A DNA stretch of 64,000 nt from Gemmatimonadota bacterium (GCA_022822425.1 JAJEBS010000247.1:1-64000), one strand, 5' to 3'. Shown: positions 31,885 through 41,535, numbered from the stretch's first letter. Made by a program: numbers and translations. Notes: a model not told the origin generated them from the letters alone.

Positions 31885-32580
31885 ATGGCCAGCCTGACGT
31901 ATCACGGACACGCCACCTTCCTGCTCGAGCTGGGCGACGGCACGCGCATCTCGATCGACCCCTGGTACGAGGAGAGCCCCGCCAACGACCTGTCGCTCGC
32001 GGATCTGGGCGACGTCGACTACGTGTTCTGCTCGCACGGGCACTTCGATCACTTCGCGGACGCCATCCCGCTCGCGAACGCCACCGGCGCCACGCTGGTG
32101 TCGACCTTCGAGATCGTGGCTTTCGCCCAGACCCAGGGGGTCGAGAACGCGCACCCGATGCACATCGGCGGCGGCTTCAACTTCCCCTTCGGGCGCGTGA
32201 AGATGACCCCCGCGCTGCACGGCGGTCAGGTGCACGGCGACAACACGGGGGCGTACACGACGGTCCCGGGCGGGCTGCTCTTCCACGCCGACGGCACACG
32301 GGTATATCACGCCGGCGACACCGCGCTGCTCACGGACATGAAGCTCCTGCGCGGCCAGGTGGACGTGGCCCTGCTGCCGATCGGCGACAACTTCACCATG
32401 GGCCCGGAGGACGCGGCCATCGCGGTAGACTTCATCCAGCCCTCGGTGGTGGTGCCGATCCACTACAACACCTTCCCGCCCATCGTGCAGGACCCGGAGG
32501 CGTTCCGCGCGCTGGTGGGGGACGCCGCGCGGGTCGAGGTGATGGCCAGCGGAGACGTGCTGGAGCTGGGCGGAGGCTGA
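31885..32580 (+). CDS. UPF0173-type metal-dependent hydrolase (metallo-beta-lactamase fold)
   Basis: LTYHGHATFLLEL; CSHGHFDHFADAI; VYHAGDTALLTDMKLL; VVPIHYNTFPPI. Confidence 0.93.
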   Translation: MASLTYHGHATFLLELGDGTRISIDPWYEESPANDLSLADLGDVDYVFCSHGHFDHFADAIPLANATGATLVSTFEIVAFAQTQGVENAHPMHIGGGFNFPFGRVKMTPALHGGQVHGDNTGAYTTVPGGLLFHADGTRVYHAGDTALLTDMKLLRGQVDVALLPIGDNFTMGPEDAAIAVDFIQPSVVVPIHYNTFPPIVQDPEAFRALVGDAARVEVMASGDVLELGGG

Positions 32581-32660
32581 CCGGCCCCGGATCCCTGAGC
32601 GATCCCTCGGCCGCCCGGGATGCGGCCGGCGCAGCCGGGTGGCGCGAGACGGTCCGCCGA

Positions 32661-33440
32661 ATGGCTCGCCTCCGGTGGACGGTCGTCTTCGACCCGCCTC
32701 GTGACGGCCCGGCCAACATGGCCGTGGACCACGCCCTCGCCGAGGCCGTCGAGCCCGACGCGGCGTGGCTGCGGCTGTACCGCTGGGTCCGGCCCACCCT
32801 TTCGCTGGGCCGCAACGAGCCGGCCGCGGGCGCCTACGACTTCGGGCGCGCCGAGCGGCTGGGGGTCGACGTGGTGCGCCGTCCCACCGGCGGCCGGGGC
32901 GTGCTGCACGACGCCGAGTTGACCTACGCGGTGGTCGCCCCGGTCGCCGCGGTCGGGCGGGTGCGGGCGGCCTACGGGGTGGTTCATGCGGGCCTGGCCG
33001 CCGGGCTGCGCTCCCTCGGGGCGGACGCCCGGTTGGCCGCGGGGGTGGCGCCGGGCCCGCCGCGGGCGGGAGCATGCTTCGACGCGACTGCCGGGGGGGA
33101 GGTGGTGGCGGGGGGGCGGAAGCTCGCCGGCAGCGCGCAGGCCCGCATCGCCCGGGCACTCCTGCAGCACGGGTCCGTGCTGATCGACGGCACCCAGGAA
33201 CTGATCGGCGAACTGCGTCGACCGTCCCCGGACCCGGACACACCACCCGCCTCCACGACCCTCCGCGAACAACTCGGCCACGCACCAGCGTGGCGGGAGG
33301 TCGCGACGGCGGTCACGGAAGGGCTCGCCGCGGAGCTGGGAACGGAACCGTTCATCGGCGAACTGCCTCAGGCGGCGGAGCGGTTGATTCCGGCGCTGGA
33401 GCGGCGCTATCGGTCGCATGAGTGGACTTTGCGCCGGTGA
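32661..33440 (+). CDS. Lipoate-protein ligase / octanoyltransferase (LplA/LipM family)
   Basis: RLYRWVRPTLSLGRNEPAAGAYDFGRAERLGVDVVRRPTGGRGVLHDAELTYAVV; GGRKLAGSAQAR. Confidence 0.88.
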   Translation: MARLRWTVVFDPPRDGPANMAVDHALAEAVEPDAAWLRLYRWVRPTLSLGRNEPAAGAYDFGRAERLGVDVVRRPTGGRGVLHDAELTYAVVAPVAAVGRVRAAYGVVHAGLAAGLRSLGADARLAAGVAPGPPRAGACFDATAGGEVVAGGRKLAGSAQARIARALLQHGSVLIDGTQELIGELRRPSPDPDTPPASTTLREQLGHAPAWREVATAVTEGLAAELGTEPFIGELPQAAERLIPALERRYRSHEWTLRR

Positions 33441-33555
33441 GTCAAAGATGATGCGTGGACCGGGCGGGTACGTTGACCTTCGGTAAGGAACCGCCAGATT
33501 TCGCGCTGTGCCAGCCTTGTGGCGAGTCACATGCGCCTCTTCTCCCGTGATCGAT

Positions 33556-34809
33556 ATGGTTCCGACCAGCCAACCGGTCGAGCACACCGGCAATCAGGTT
33601 TTCGTCTCCGGCAGCTTGAGCTTCGACTCGTTTCGCGGCCTGCTGGCAGCGATACACCAGGCCGCGATCGAGAAAGGTCACGCCGAAGTTACGCTCGACT
33701 TTTCCGCCACGACCTGGGTGGACCCCGGCCCGATGGTCGCCGTACTCGCATTCTGCATCCAGCTCCGCGACGAATTCGATGTGGGTTTTTCCCTGGTTCG
33801 CCCAGGCGCGGGAAAGGTGTGGCGCCTCTTTTCGAACGCCAACTGGGCGCATCTGGTAGCACCGCAGAAATTCTCGAAGTCAACGTGGCACCCCCCCTCC
33901 GGGCTGCCCGCCAGCCGGTTCAGATCGCCGAAGGAGCAGGATGAAATCGTGAGCCGGATCGTCGATGCGGTGCTTACTTCTCCCGCGGGGCTCGCGCGTC
34001 CAGGTCTCGCGGCCTTCGAGTGGGCGGTGAACGAGATTACCGACAATGTGCTTCAACACGCCGACTCGGCGCAGGGCGGGTTGGTGCAGCTGAATCACCA
34101 TCCCAACAGGAAGCAACTGGAGTTCACCGTAGCCGATGCCGGTCGAGGAATCCCCGATACCATGAGAACCACGAGGCCTTCGATTTCGGACCCGGATGCG
34201 TTGCAGCTCTCCATCCAGCGTGGAATCACTCGTGACAAGGAAGTAGGGCAGGGAAACGGCCTTTTCGGGACGCACCGGGCGTCCAAAGTGGGTACGGGTG
34301 ATTTCGTAATCCATTCTGGACATGCCAGCATCCGCTCCAACCTGAGGGCTCGCGAGGAAACGGTGCCCGTCGCCGGTACCCTGGTCGTCGTCACGCTCGA
34401 CTATTCCGACCCGGAGGCGCTGTGGCGAGCCCTCGACATCCACGACACCGGCGCCGACCCGGCCGGCGACTACATCGAGAACCGCTATGAGGATGATAGC
34501 GACGCTGTTCTGCACTTCGTGGTGCGAAGCGAGGCGAGTTCCGTCGGATCGAGATCGTCCGGCAGGCTGTCCCGCGCGAAGATCGAGAACCTCATGGCGA
34601 TGTATCCGAACTACCCGGTCAACATCGACTTCGGCGACATATCGGTCGTCTCGAGCAGCTTCGCGGACGAGTTTCTCGGCAAGCTCTTCGTACGCACGGG
34701 AGCGCTCCGCTTCATGAACACCGTCCGGTTGCGAAACGTGTCCCCAACGGCTCGAGCCGTGCTCGACCGCGCGATCCTGCAACGGGCAGCGCAGGCATCG
34801 GAGGACTGA
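33556..34809 (+). CDS. STAS-like / GHKL ATPase / STAS-like (DUF4325-type) fusion protein
   Basis: N-terminal LDFSATTWVDPGPMVAVLAF; GHKL N-box WAVNEITDNVLQHA, G1 VADAGRGIPDTM, G2 GQGNGLFGTHRA; C-terminal IDFGDISVVSSSFADEFLGKLF. Confidence 0.78.
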   Translation: MVPTSQPVEHTGNQVFVSGSLSFDSFRGLLAAIHQAAIEKGHAEVTLDFSATTWVDPGPMVAVLAFCIQLRDEFDVGFSLVRPGAGKVWRLFSNANWAHLVAPQKFSKSTWHPPSGLPASRFRSPKEQDEIVSRIVDAVLTSPAGLARPGLAAFEWAVNEITDNVLQHADSAQGGLVQLNHHPNRKQLEFTVADAGRGIPDTMRTTRPSISDPDALQLSIQRGITRDKEVGQGNGLFGTHRASKVGTGDFVIHSGHASIRSNLRAREETVPVAGTLVVVTLDYSDPEALWRALDIHDTGADPAGDYIENRYEDDSDAVLHFVVRSEASSVGSRSSGRLSRAKIENLMAMYPNYPVNIDFGDISVVSSSFADEFLGKLFVRTGALRFMNTVRLRNVSPTARAVLDRAILQRAAQASED

Positions 34810-34871
34810 CGCCAGGCTCGGATCTGCCTTCCGCGGAGTGGCGGACGCCGGGCTCCATCGGAGGTATTCCC

Positions 34872-34943
34872 ATGAACGGCATCGCCATCGATGGCACCGG
34901 CTGCGGTGCCGCCCCGGATGTGTCAGGCATTCCGCAGTTATGA
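34872..34943 (+). CDS. Possible 23-aa small ORF (MNGIAIDGTGCGAAPDVSGIPQL) with a strong Shine-Dalgarno
   Basis: GGAGGT at 34860-34865, 6 nt before ATG 34872; TGA at 34941-34943. Confidence 0.3.
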   Translation: MNGIAIDGTGCGAAPDVSGIPQL

Positions 34944-34980
34944 CTCGACCCCCTGCCCGGAGCGCGGTGCGCTGGCACCC

Positions 34981-35009
34981 TTGACACATCCCGGGACTAC
35001 TTTCATCTT
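34981..35009 (+). promoter_or_regulatory. Candidate promoter for the exbB/tolQ-like gene
   Basis: TTGACA - 17 bp - CATCTT (weak -10). Confidence 0.35.
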
Positions 35010-35093
35010 GCCTGCTCCGATGCTAGGATAAGTTCCGGCAGACTCGGTGGGCTGTCCGCTGTGGGCAGTCATTCGTTTGCTTGCAACCCGCTC

Positions 35094-35813
35094 ATGGAGG
35101 GCACTCCCTTGGCCGCACTTACTCCCCTTTACGTCGCGTTGATGCAGATCCCCGGGATGGAAGCGCCGGACCAGACTCTCGGCGAGCAGATGGGCTTCAT
35201 CTGGGACCAGACGGGCTTCATGCGCTACCCGCTGGCCGCCTGCATCGTCGTCGGCATCATCGTCATCATCTGGAAGTTCTTCGACCTGATGGCCAAGAGC
35301 GGACGCACCAAGAAGATCCTCTCCGAGGTTGACGCGCTGCTTGCCGACGCCCAGTTGCAGGAGGCGATCGAGGTCACCCGCGAGTCCAACTCGCCCGCCG
35401 CGAACATTCTCTACGCCGGCCTCGAGCGGCACGAGGAAGGCACCGACCGGGTCATGAAGGCCATCGAGAACCAGGGACTCATCGAGTTGAGCCGCCTCGA
35501 GCGCGGCCTGGTGGTCCTGGCGACCCTCACCAACATCGCCCCGCTCCTCGGCTTCCTGGGCACGGTGATCGGGATGATCATCGCGTTCCAGTCCATCGAG
35601 CTGGCCGGCGAGGTCGAGGCGACGCTGGTGGCGGGCGGCATCAAGGTGGCGCTCCTCACGACCGCGGCCGGTCTCACGATCGCGATCCCCGTAAGCATCG
35701 CCCACAACTTCTTCGTCTCCCGCATCGACTCGCTCGTCATCGACATGGAGGAGTCGGCCCAGAAGATGATCGATGCGCTCCACGCGATGGAGACCGGGAG
35801 GGCGTCCATATAG
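35094..35813 (+). CDS. MotA/TolQ/ExbB proton channel family protein
   Basis: LGFLGTVIGMIIAFQSIELAGEVEATLVAGGIKVALLTTAAGLTIAIPVSIAHNFF; three TM segments. Confidence 0.93.
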   Translation: MEGTPLAALTPLYVALMQIPGMEAPDQTLGEQMGFIWDQTGFMRYPLAACIVVGIIVIIWKFFDLMAKSGRTKKILSEVDALLADAQLQEAIEVTRESNSPAANILYAGLERHEEGTDRVMKAIENQGLIELSRLERGLVVLATLTNIAPLLGFLGTVIGMIIAFQSIELAGEVEATLVAGGIKVALLTTAAGLTIAIPVSIAHNFFVSRIDSLVIDMEESAQKMIDALHAMETGRASI

Positions 35814-35837
35814 CCGGAACCCGAGGTTTCGCAGTCG

Positions 35838-35873
35838 AAAGGTCACCCCAAGGGGTGGCCTTTCGTCATTTTC
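35838..35873 (+). terminator. Rho-independent terminator after the exbB-like gene
   Basis: AAAGGtCACCCC-AA-GGGGTGgCCTTT followed by CGTCATTTT. Confidence 0.75.
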
Positions 35874-35889
35874 AGGCAGGCGTTTGAAG

Positions 35890-38217
35890 ATGAAACCATC
35901 GTCCGTGAACGTACTGATTCTCGCCACCGCGGCGTCCCTGACCATCGCCAGCCCCGCCGCTGCCTCGCCCCTGTCCCTGTCGCGGCCCGGAGCGACTCCC
36001 CAGGCCGCGGCAACGGGGAGCCGTGACCGGATCGAACGGCCCTGGCAGACCGCGGTCGCGCTGAGGGAGGCACTCGCCGGAACCGATTCCCCGGAACCCG
36101 CCGCCATCCTGGAGCTGGCCCGCGCCGAGGCGGGCTGGCGGAACTGGACACAGGTGAACGAGCTGCTCGCGGGCGCGGAGTGGCTCGACGAGGTGAATTC
36201 CGGGGAAGGATGGTTCCTTCTCGGCCGGGCAGCCGAGGTGGAAGGCGACTGGGCAGCCGCCGAGCAAGCCTTCGGCGCCTACCTGGCCGGTGGAAACCGC
36301 GACGAGGAAGCTGTCCTGCGCCTGGTCCCGATTCGAGCCCGTCTGAACCGTTCCGGAGACGCGCTCGAGACGCTTGAGGCGATCGCCTCGGGTCGCACGG
36401 GCTTCTTCAGCAGCCGCATGCGGCTGGAGGTCGCGGACATTCTCGCCCCGCTGGGCGACACCGCCGGCGTGCGGCTGGCGAGCGCGGGCATCACCGACGA
36501 CGAGATCCGGGAACGAACCTGGCTGCTCCGCTCCGACGCATACCTGACCGTGGCCGACAGCGCCGCCGCAGAGATCTTCCTCGACCAGACCGTCACCTCG
36601 ATCTCGAACGACGGACGACGGGCGCGCGGATGGGCGATGCTGGGCGAACTGCGACAGGCGCGCGGCGACCGGGAAGGCGCGCTCTCGGCCTTCCGGGCCG
36701 TGCTCGACGCCGTCGACCGGGGAAGCGCCGCCACCCTTGCCGCCACCGCCCTGGCCGAATCGGGCACCGCCTCGACCGACGACCTCCCGGCCCTGGGGCG
36801 CGTCCTCCAGCGCGGAGGCGAGACCGGACTCGCGCTCGAGGTCTACGATCGCTACCTGGAGGAAACCTCCACCGCTCCCCCGGCCACCCTGCGCCTGGCG
36901 CGCGCGCGCCTGATGGCGGGCTCGGGGCGGCTTTCGGAAGCCAGGGACGAGTTCACCAGCCTCGCCGGAAGCGATGACCCGGAGGTGGGCGCACCGGCCC
37001 TCGACAACCTGGCCCGGGTGCAGCGGCGGCTCGGTGCGGGAGGAGCAGCGGAGGCGGCGCAGGAGCAGATGGTGGAGCGCTTCCCGGGGAGCCGCGCGGC
37101 GGTCGACTTCATCTTCTTTCGCGCAGACGCGGACCACGACGCGGGCCGGCTCTCCCGGGCCATGGAGGGGTACGGGCAAACCGCATCGATGGCGCCCACC
37201 ATGGATCGCGCCGGTCTGGCGCGCATGCGGCTCGGCCAGCTCCACATCGGCGCTGGCGATCACCGGCAGGCGGCCGAGGTCTTTGAAGACTACCTCGCCG
37301 ACTTTCCCCGGGGGCGGCGCTGGCAGGAAGCCGCCTACTGGGCTGCGTGGACCCGCCTTCGGCTGGGCGAGCGCGAGCTCGCTACCGGGCATGTGGCGCT
37401 CGTCACCCGCGGCGATCCTCTTTCCTACTACGCCTTCCTCGGAGCGGAGCTGCTCGGCGAGGACTACGACCCCGAACTGGAGCCCGATCCCCCCTTCGAC
37501 GAGTCCACCGTCTTCTGGATGTATGAGCCGCTGCGCGAAGCCGCGCTCCTGAGGCGCGCGGGAATGAGCTCGGCCGCCGCGGACATCGCGGCACGATTGC
37601 TGGAGCGGGCCGAAGGGTCTCCGGGAGCGCTGCTCCGGCTGGCAGAAGGGCTGATCGCCGAAGGCATGTACATCGAGGGCATCCGCATCGGGGGACGGGC
37701 CCAGAGCGCCGGATATCCCCGCTCGCCGCGGCTCGTGCGCGCGGCCTATCCGCTCCCCTATCGGAACCTCATCTTCGACGAGGCGGCCCGGCACGAAGTG
37801 GACCCGTTCCTGATGGCCGCCCTGATGCGCCAGGAATCCGCCTTCGACGCGGAAATCGTCTCCAGCGCGGGAGCGATCGGGCTCATGCAGGTGATGCCCG
37901 CGACCGGACGCGAGCTCGCGCGCCGGGGAGGACCGAACCCCTTTTCGGCCACGGCCCTGCGGGTCGCCGATGTCAACCTGCGCCTGGGTTCGCGCTACCT
38001 CGCGCAGATGCTCGGCCGCTACGACGGCCGGCTGCCGCTGGTGCTGTCGGCCTACAACGCGGGTCCCTCCCGCGCCAACCGCTGGCGCCGCCTTCCGGAA
38101 GCCTCGGACCTCCAGCGCTTCACCGAGCGGATCCCCTTCTTCGAGACGCGCAACTACGTGAAGAGCGTCGAGCGCAACCTGAGGATCTATCGCTGGCTGT
38201 ACGGCGACGACTCATGA
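35890..38217 (+). CDS. slt: Soluble lytic murein transglycosylase (Slt70-like), TPR-like N-terminus
   Basis: LMAALMRQESAFDAEIVSSAGAIGLMQVMPATGRELA; LPLVLSAYNAGPSRANRW; signal peptide. Confidence 0.93.
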   Translation: MKPSSVNVLILATAASLTIASPAAASPLSLSRPGATPQAAATGSRDRIERPWQTAVALREALAGTDSPEPAAILELARAEAGWRNWTQVNELLAGAEWLDEVNSGEGWFLLGRAAEVEGDWAAAEQAFGAYLAGGNRDEEAVLRLVPIRARLNRSGDALETLEAIASGRTGFFSSRMRLEVADILAPLGDTAGVRLASAGITDDEIRERTWLLRSDAYLTVADSAAAEIFLDQTVTSISNDGRRARGWAMLGELRQARGDREGALSAFRAVLDAVDRGSAATLAATALAESGTASTDDLPALGRVLQRGGETGLALEVYDRYLEETSTAPPATLRLARARLMAGSGRLSEARDEFTSLAGSDDPEVGAPALDNLARVQRRLGAGGAAEAAQEQMVERFPGSRAAVDFIFFRADADHDAGRLSRAMEGYGQTASMAPTMDRAGLARMRLGQLHIGAGDHRQAAEVFEDYLADFPRGRRWQEAAYWAAWTRLRLGERELATGHVALVTRGDPLSYYAFLGAELLGEDYDPELEPDPPFDESTVFWMYEPLREAALLRRAGMSSAAADIAARLLERAEGSPGALLRLAEGLIAEGMYIEGIRIGGRAQSAGYPRSPRLVRAAYPLPYRNLIFDEAARHEVDPFLMAALMRQESAFDAEIVSSAGAIGLMQVMPATGRELARRGGPNPFSATALRVADVNLRLGSRYLAQMLGRYDGRLPLVLSAYNAGPSRANRWRRLPEASDLQRFTERIPFFETRNYVKSVERNLRIYRWLYGDDS

Positions 38218-38233
38218 ACCGCGGCCACGGGCC

Positions 38234-41002
38234 ATGAACCGCCCTACCCTCTTCCTGATCGACGCCTACGCGCTCATCTATCAGTCGTTCTTCGCCTTCG
38301 CCAACCGGCCCCTCACCAACTCCCGGGGCGAAAACACGTCCGCTGAGTGGGGCTTCCTCAACTACCTGATCCGGATCCGGGAAGAGTTCGCGCCCGATTA
38401 TCTCGCGGTGGTCTTCGACGCCGGATCGAGTCAGCGCAAGAAGCTCTATCCCGAGTACAAGGCGACGCGGGAGAAGATGCCCGAGGATCTGCGCGAGAGC
38501 CTGGGACGCATCCGGTCGGTGCTGGATGCCCTCCACCATCCCGTGGTCGAAGTCGAGGGATTCGAGGCGGACGACGTGATCGCTTCGCTGGCACGGCAGG
38601 CCCTCGCGCTCGAGGAGGACATCGAGGCCGTCATCGTTTCGGGAGACAAGGATTTCTACCAGCTCCTGCGCCCCGGCCTGCGGCTGTTCCGGCCCGCGCG
38701 CGGGGGACGCGCCGGCACTTCGGCGGAGTGGGTCGACGAGTCGAATGCGAGCAGGCGGTTCGGGGTCCCTCCCGATCGCATCATCGATTACCTCGCGCTG
38801 ATCGGAGACTCCTCGGACAACGTGCCCGGAGCGCCGGGCATCGGGCCCAAGACCGCGGTCAAGCTCATCGAGCAGTATGGAGATCTGGACAGGATTCTCG
38901 CGCACGCGGAAGATGTGCGGGCCAAGCGTCCCCGAGAGTCGCTGCTCAACCACGCGGATCAGATCCGGCTTTCGAGGCAGCTGGTGACCATGCTCACCGA
39001 CGTGGACGTGACCTTCGATCTCGATAGCGTGGCCGTGCGCGCTCCGGACCGCGAGCGGATGCGCGAACTGCTGCTGGAACTCGAGTTCCACACCCTCCTG
39101 GAGCGCTTCGCGAGTTCGCCGGGAGCCGGGGGGCCGGCATCCAGGGAGGAGGACGTCGATTACCAGCTGGTGCGGGACCGGGCCGGGGTCGACGAGGTGG
39201 TCCGGGAAGCGCGCGCGCAGGGTGAAGTCGCGGTCGCCGTACTCACGGCGTCCCCCGATCCCATGCGGGGACCCATCGCCGGAATCGCCCTCTCGAGCCG
39301 GCCGGGCGTGGGCCGCTACCTCCCTCTGGCCCACGAAGCCGCGCTCGATCTGGAGATGGGGGCTCTGGCGGAGTCCGCGGCGTCGGTGAACAATCTGCCC
39401 GGGCTCGATTCCCCCGCCTTGGCCCCGCTTCGCGATCTGCTCGAGGACCCCGGGGTGGCCAAGACCGGGCACGATCTGAAACACGGCATCGTAGCGCTGG
39501 CAGAGGCCGGCATCGCGCTCGCCGGGGCCCGCTTCGATACCATGGTGGCTTCCTATCTCCTCGAACCGGAGCTTCGAGGCCACGAACTGGAGACCCTGAC
39601 GGAAAACAGGCTCGGCCTTGAGACCACCCGGCTCAAGGAGCTTGTCGGCACGGGCAAGAAGGAGGTGCCGCTGACCCGGCTCGGGCCCGAGCCGGTCCTC
39701 CGTTACGCCTGCGAGCGTGCCGACTGCGCAGGACGGCTTCGGGAACACTTCCGGCCCAGACTCGAGGGACACGCTCTGGACGGACTGTTTCGCGACGTCG
39801 AGATGCGCCTGGTGCCGGTGCTGGCGTGCATGGAGCGAAACGGAGTCCGCATCGATCCGCTCTTCTTCAGCGAGATGAGCCGGGAGCTGGAGCACGAACT
39901 CGAGCGGGTGCGGAAGGAGATCTTCAGGGAGGCGGGATCCGAATTCAATCTCAACTCGACGCCCCAGCTGCGCACCGTGCTCTTCGAGGACCTGGGGCTC
40001 CCGGTCATCCGCAAGACCAAGACCGGGCCCTCCACGGCCGCCTCGGTGCTGGAGGAACTCGAGGCGCTCGGCCATCCGGTGCCGCGGCTGCTGATGAAGT
40101 ATCGCCGCATGGAGAAGTTGCGCAGCACCTACATCGACGCCCTCCCCGGTCTCGTCCATCCGCGCACCGGGCGCATCCACACGCACTTCAACCAGACCGT
40201 GGCGGCGACCGGCCGGCTGTCTTCCAGCAACCCCAACCTGCAGAACATCCCCATCCGCACCCGGATCGGGCGCGAGATCCGCAAGGGTTTCGTGGCCGCA
40301 CCGGGACACGTGCTGCTGACCGCGGACTACTCGCAGATCGAGTTGCGCATCCTGGCGCACTTCTCGGGCGATCCCGCATTCGTGACCGCGTTCCGCGAAG
40401 CCAGCGACATCCACCGCCAGACCGCCGCCGTGATCTTCGATGTGCCCGTGGACGAGGTGAGCCCGCGCATGCGCGACCAGGCCAAGACCATCAACTTCGC
40501 CACCCTGTACGGGCAGGGAGCCTTCTCCCTTGGGCGGCAACTGGGCATTCCGCAGGACGAGGCGCGGCGCTTCATCGACCAGTACTTCGAGCGCTTCAGC
40601 GGCGTGCGCGCCTTCCTCGACGAGCAGGTCTCCCTGGCGAAGGAACGGGGCTACGTCGAGACGCTCGCGCGGCGGCGGCGCTACGTGCCCGAGCTGGCCT
40701 CGCGCAACTGGAACATCCGTGCGCACGGGGAGCGGATCGCGCGCAACACGCCCATCCAGGGTACGGCCGCGGATGTCATCAAGAAGGCGATGATCGAGGT
40801 TCAGCAGGCTCTGGAGGAAGCTGGCTCGGGGGCGATGATGCTCCTCCAGGTGCACGACGAGCTGGTGCTCGAGACGCCCGCCGCAGAGCTGGAGACGGTG
40901 CGGGACATGGTCGTGTCGCACATGGAGAACGCGGCCGCGCTCGAAGTGCCGCTGGTCGTGGATACCGGAGCTGGCGAAAGCTGGTTCGAGTGCAAGGGCT
41001 GA
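38234..41002 (+). CDS. polA: DNA polymerase I
   Basis: 5' nuclease GFEADDVIASLA and VIVSGDKDFYQLL; polymerase LTADYSQIELRILAHFSGD, RDQAKTINFATLYGQGAFSLG, LLQVHDELVLE. Confidence 0.97.
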   Translation: MNRPTLFLIDAYALIYQSFFAFANRPLTNSRGENTSAEWGFLNYLIRIREEFAPDYLAVVFDAGSSQRKKLYPEYKATREKMPEDLRESLGRIRSVLDALHHPVVEVEGFEADDVIASLARQALALEEDIEAVIVSGDKDFYQLLRPGLRLFRPARGGRAGTSAEWVDESNASRRFGVPPDRIIDYLALIGDSSDNVPGAPGIGPKTAVKLIEQYGDLDRILAHAEDVRAKRPRESLLNHADQIRLSRQLVTMLTDVDVTFDLDSVAVRAPDRERMRELLLELEFHTLLERFASSPGAGGPASREEDVDYQLVRDRAGVDEVVREARAQGEVAVAVLTASPDPMRGPIAGIALSSRPGVGRYLPLAHEAALDLEMGALAESAASVNNLPGLDSPALAPLRDLLEDPGVAKTGHDLKHGIVALAEAGIALAGARFDTMVASYLLEPELRGHELETLTENRLGLETTRLKELVGTGKKEVPLTRLGPEPVLRYACERADCAGRLREHFRPRLEGHALDGLFRDVEMRLVPVLACMERNGVRIDPLFFSEMSRELEHELERVRKEIFREAGSEFNLNSTPQLRTVLFEDLGLPVIRKTKTGPSTAASVLEELEALGHPVPRLLMKYRRMEKLRSTYIDALPGLVHPRTGRIHTHFNQTVAATGRLSSSNPNLQNIPIRTRIGREIRKGFVAAPGHVLLTADYSQIELRILAHFSGDPAFVTAFREASDIHRQTAAVIFDVPVDEVSPRMRDQAKTINFATLYGQGAFSLGRQLGIPQDEARRFIDQYFERFSGVRAFLDEQVSLAKERGYVETLARRRRYVPELASRNWNIRAHGERIARNTPIQGTAADVIKKAMIEVQQALEEAGSGAMMLLQVHDELVLETPAAELETVRDMVVSHMENAAALEVPLVVDTGAGESWFECKG

Positions 41003-41122
41003 CCCCTGCCGGACCGGGGCCTCGATCGGCTCATCCTGTCATTCCTTCGCCCGGATTTCCCCGCGAACATGAGAGTCGTCGGGAGGAATCCAGTTTCACG
41101 CGCAAAGGAAGGAGAGACGCCG

Positions 41123-41464
41123 ATGAGCCGGTCCGTCAACAAGGTAATCCTGATCGGGAACGTCGGGCGGGATCCGGACGTCCACGAGACCCAGGGACGC
41201 AAGAAGGTGGCGCACTTTTCGCTCGCCACCAACCAGCGGATCCGCCGCGGGCCGAACGACGTGGAGGAGCGAACGGACTGGCACCGCATCACGGTGTGGA
41301 ACAGGACCGCCCAGTTCGTCGAGGACTACGTGCGGAAGGGAGACCGGGTGTATGTGGAGGGCCGGCTCGAGTACGACTCCTATGAGCGGGACGGCGTCAC
41401 CATTCCCACAGCCGACGTGAGCGCGCGCGAGTTGGTGCTGCTCTCGCAGCGGAGCGACGACTAG
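41123..41464 (+). CDS. ssb: Single-stranded DNA-binding protein (short form)
   Basis: SVNKVILIGNVGRDPDVHETQGRKKVAHFSLATNQRI...TDWHRITVWNRTAQFVEDYVRKGDRVYVEGRLEY. Confidence 0.95.
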   Translation: MSRSVNKVILIGNVGRDPDVHETQGRKKVAHFSLATNQRIRRGPNDVEERTDWHRITVWNRTAQFVEDYVRKGDRVYVEGRLEYDSYERDGVTIPTADVSARELVLLSQRSDD

Positions 41465-41535
41465 CAGTCCTCAAGGCACCCGGTGAGTCCGGCGCCACGC
41501 CGCTCCGGTGCCTGCGCGGATTCATCCCCGGAATC

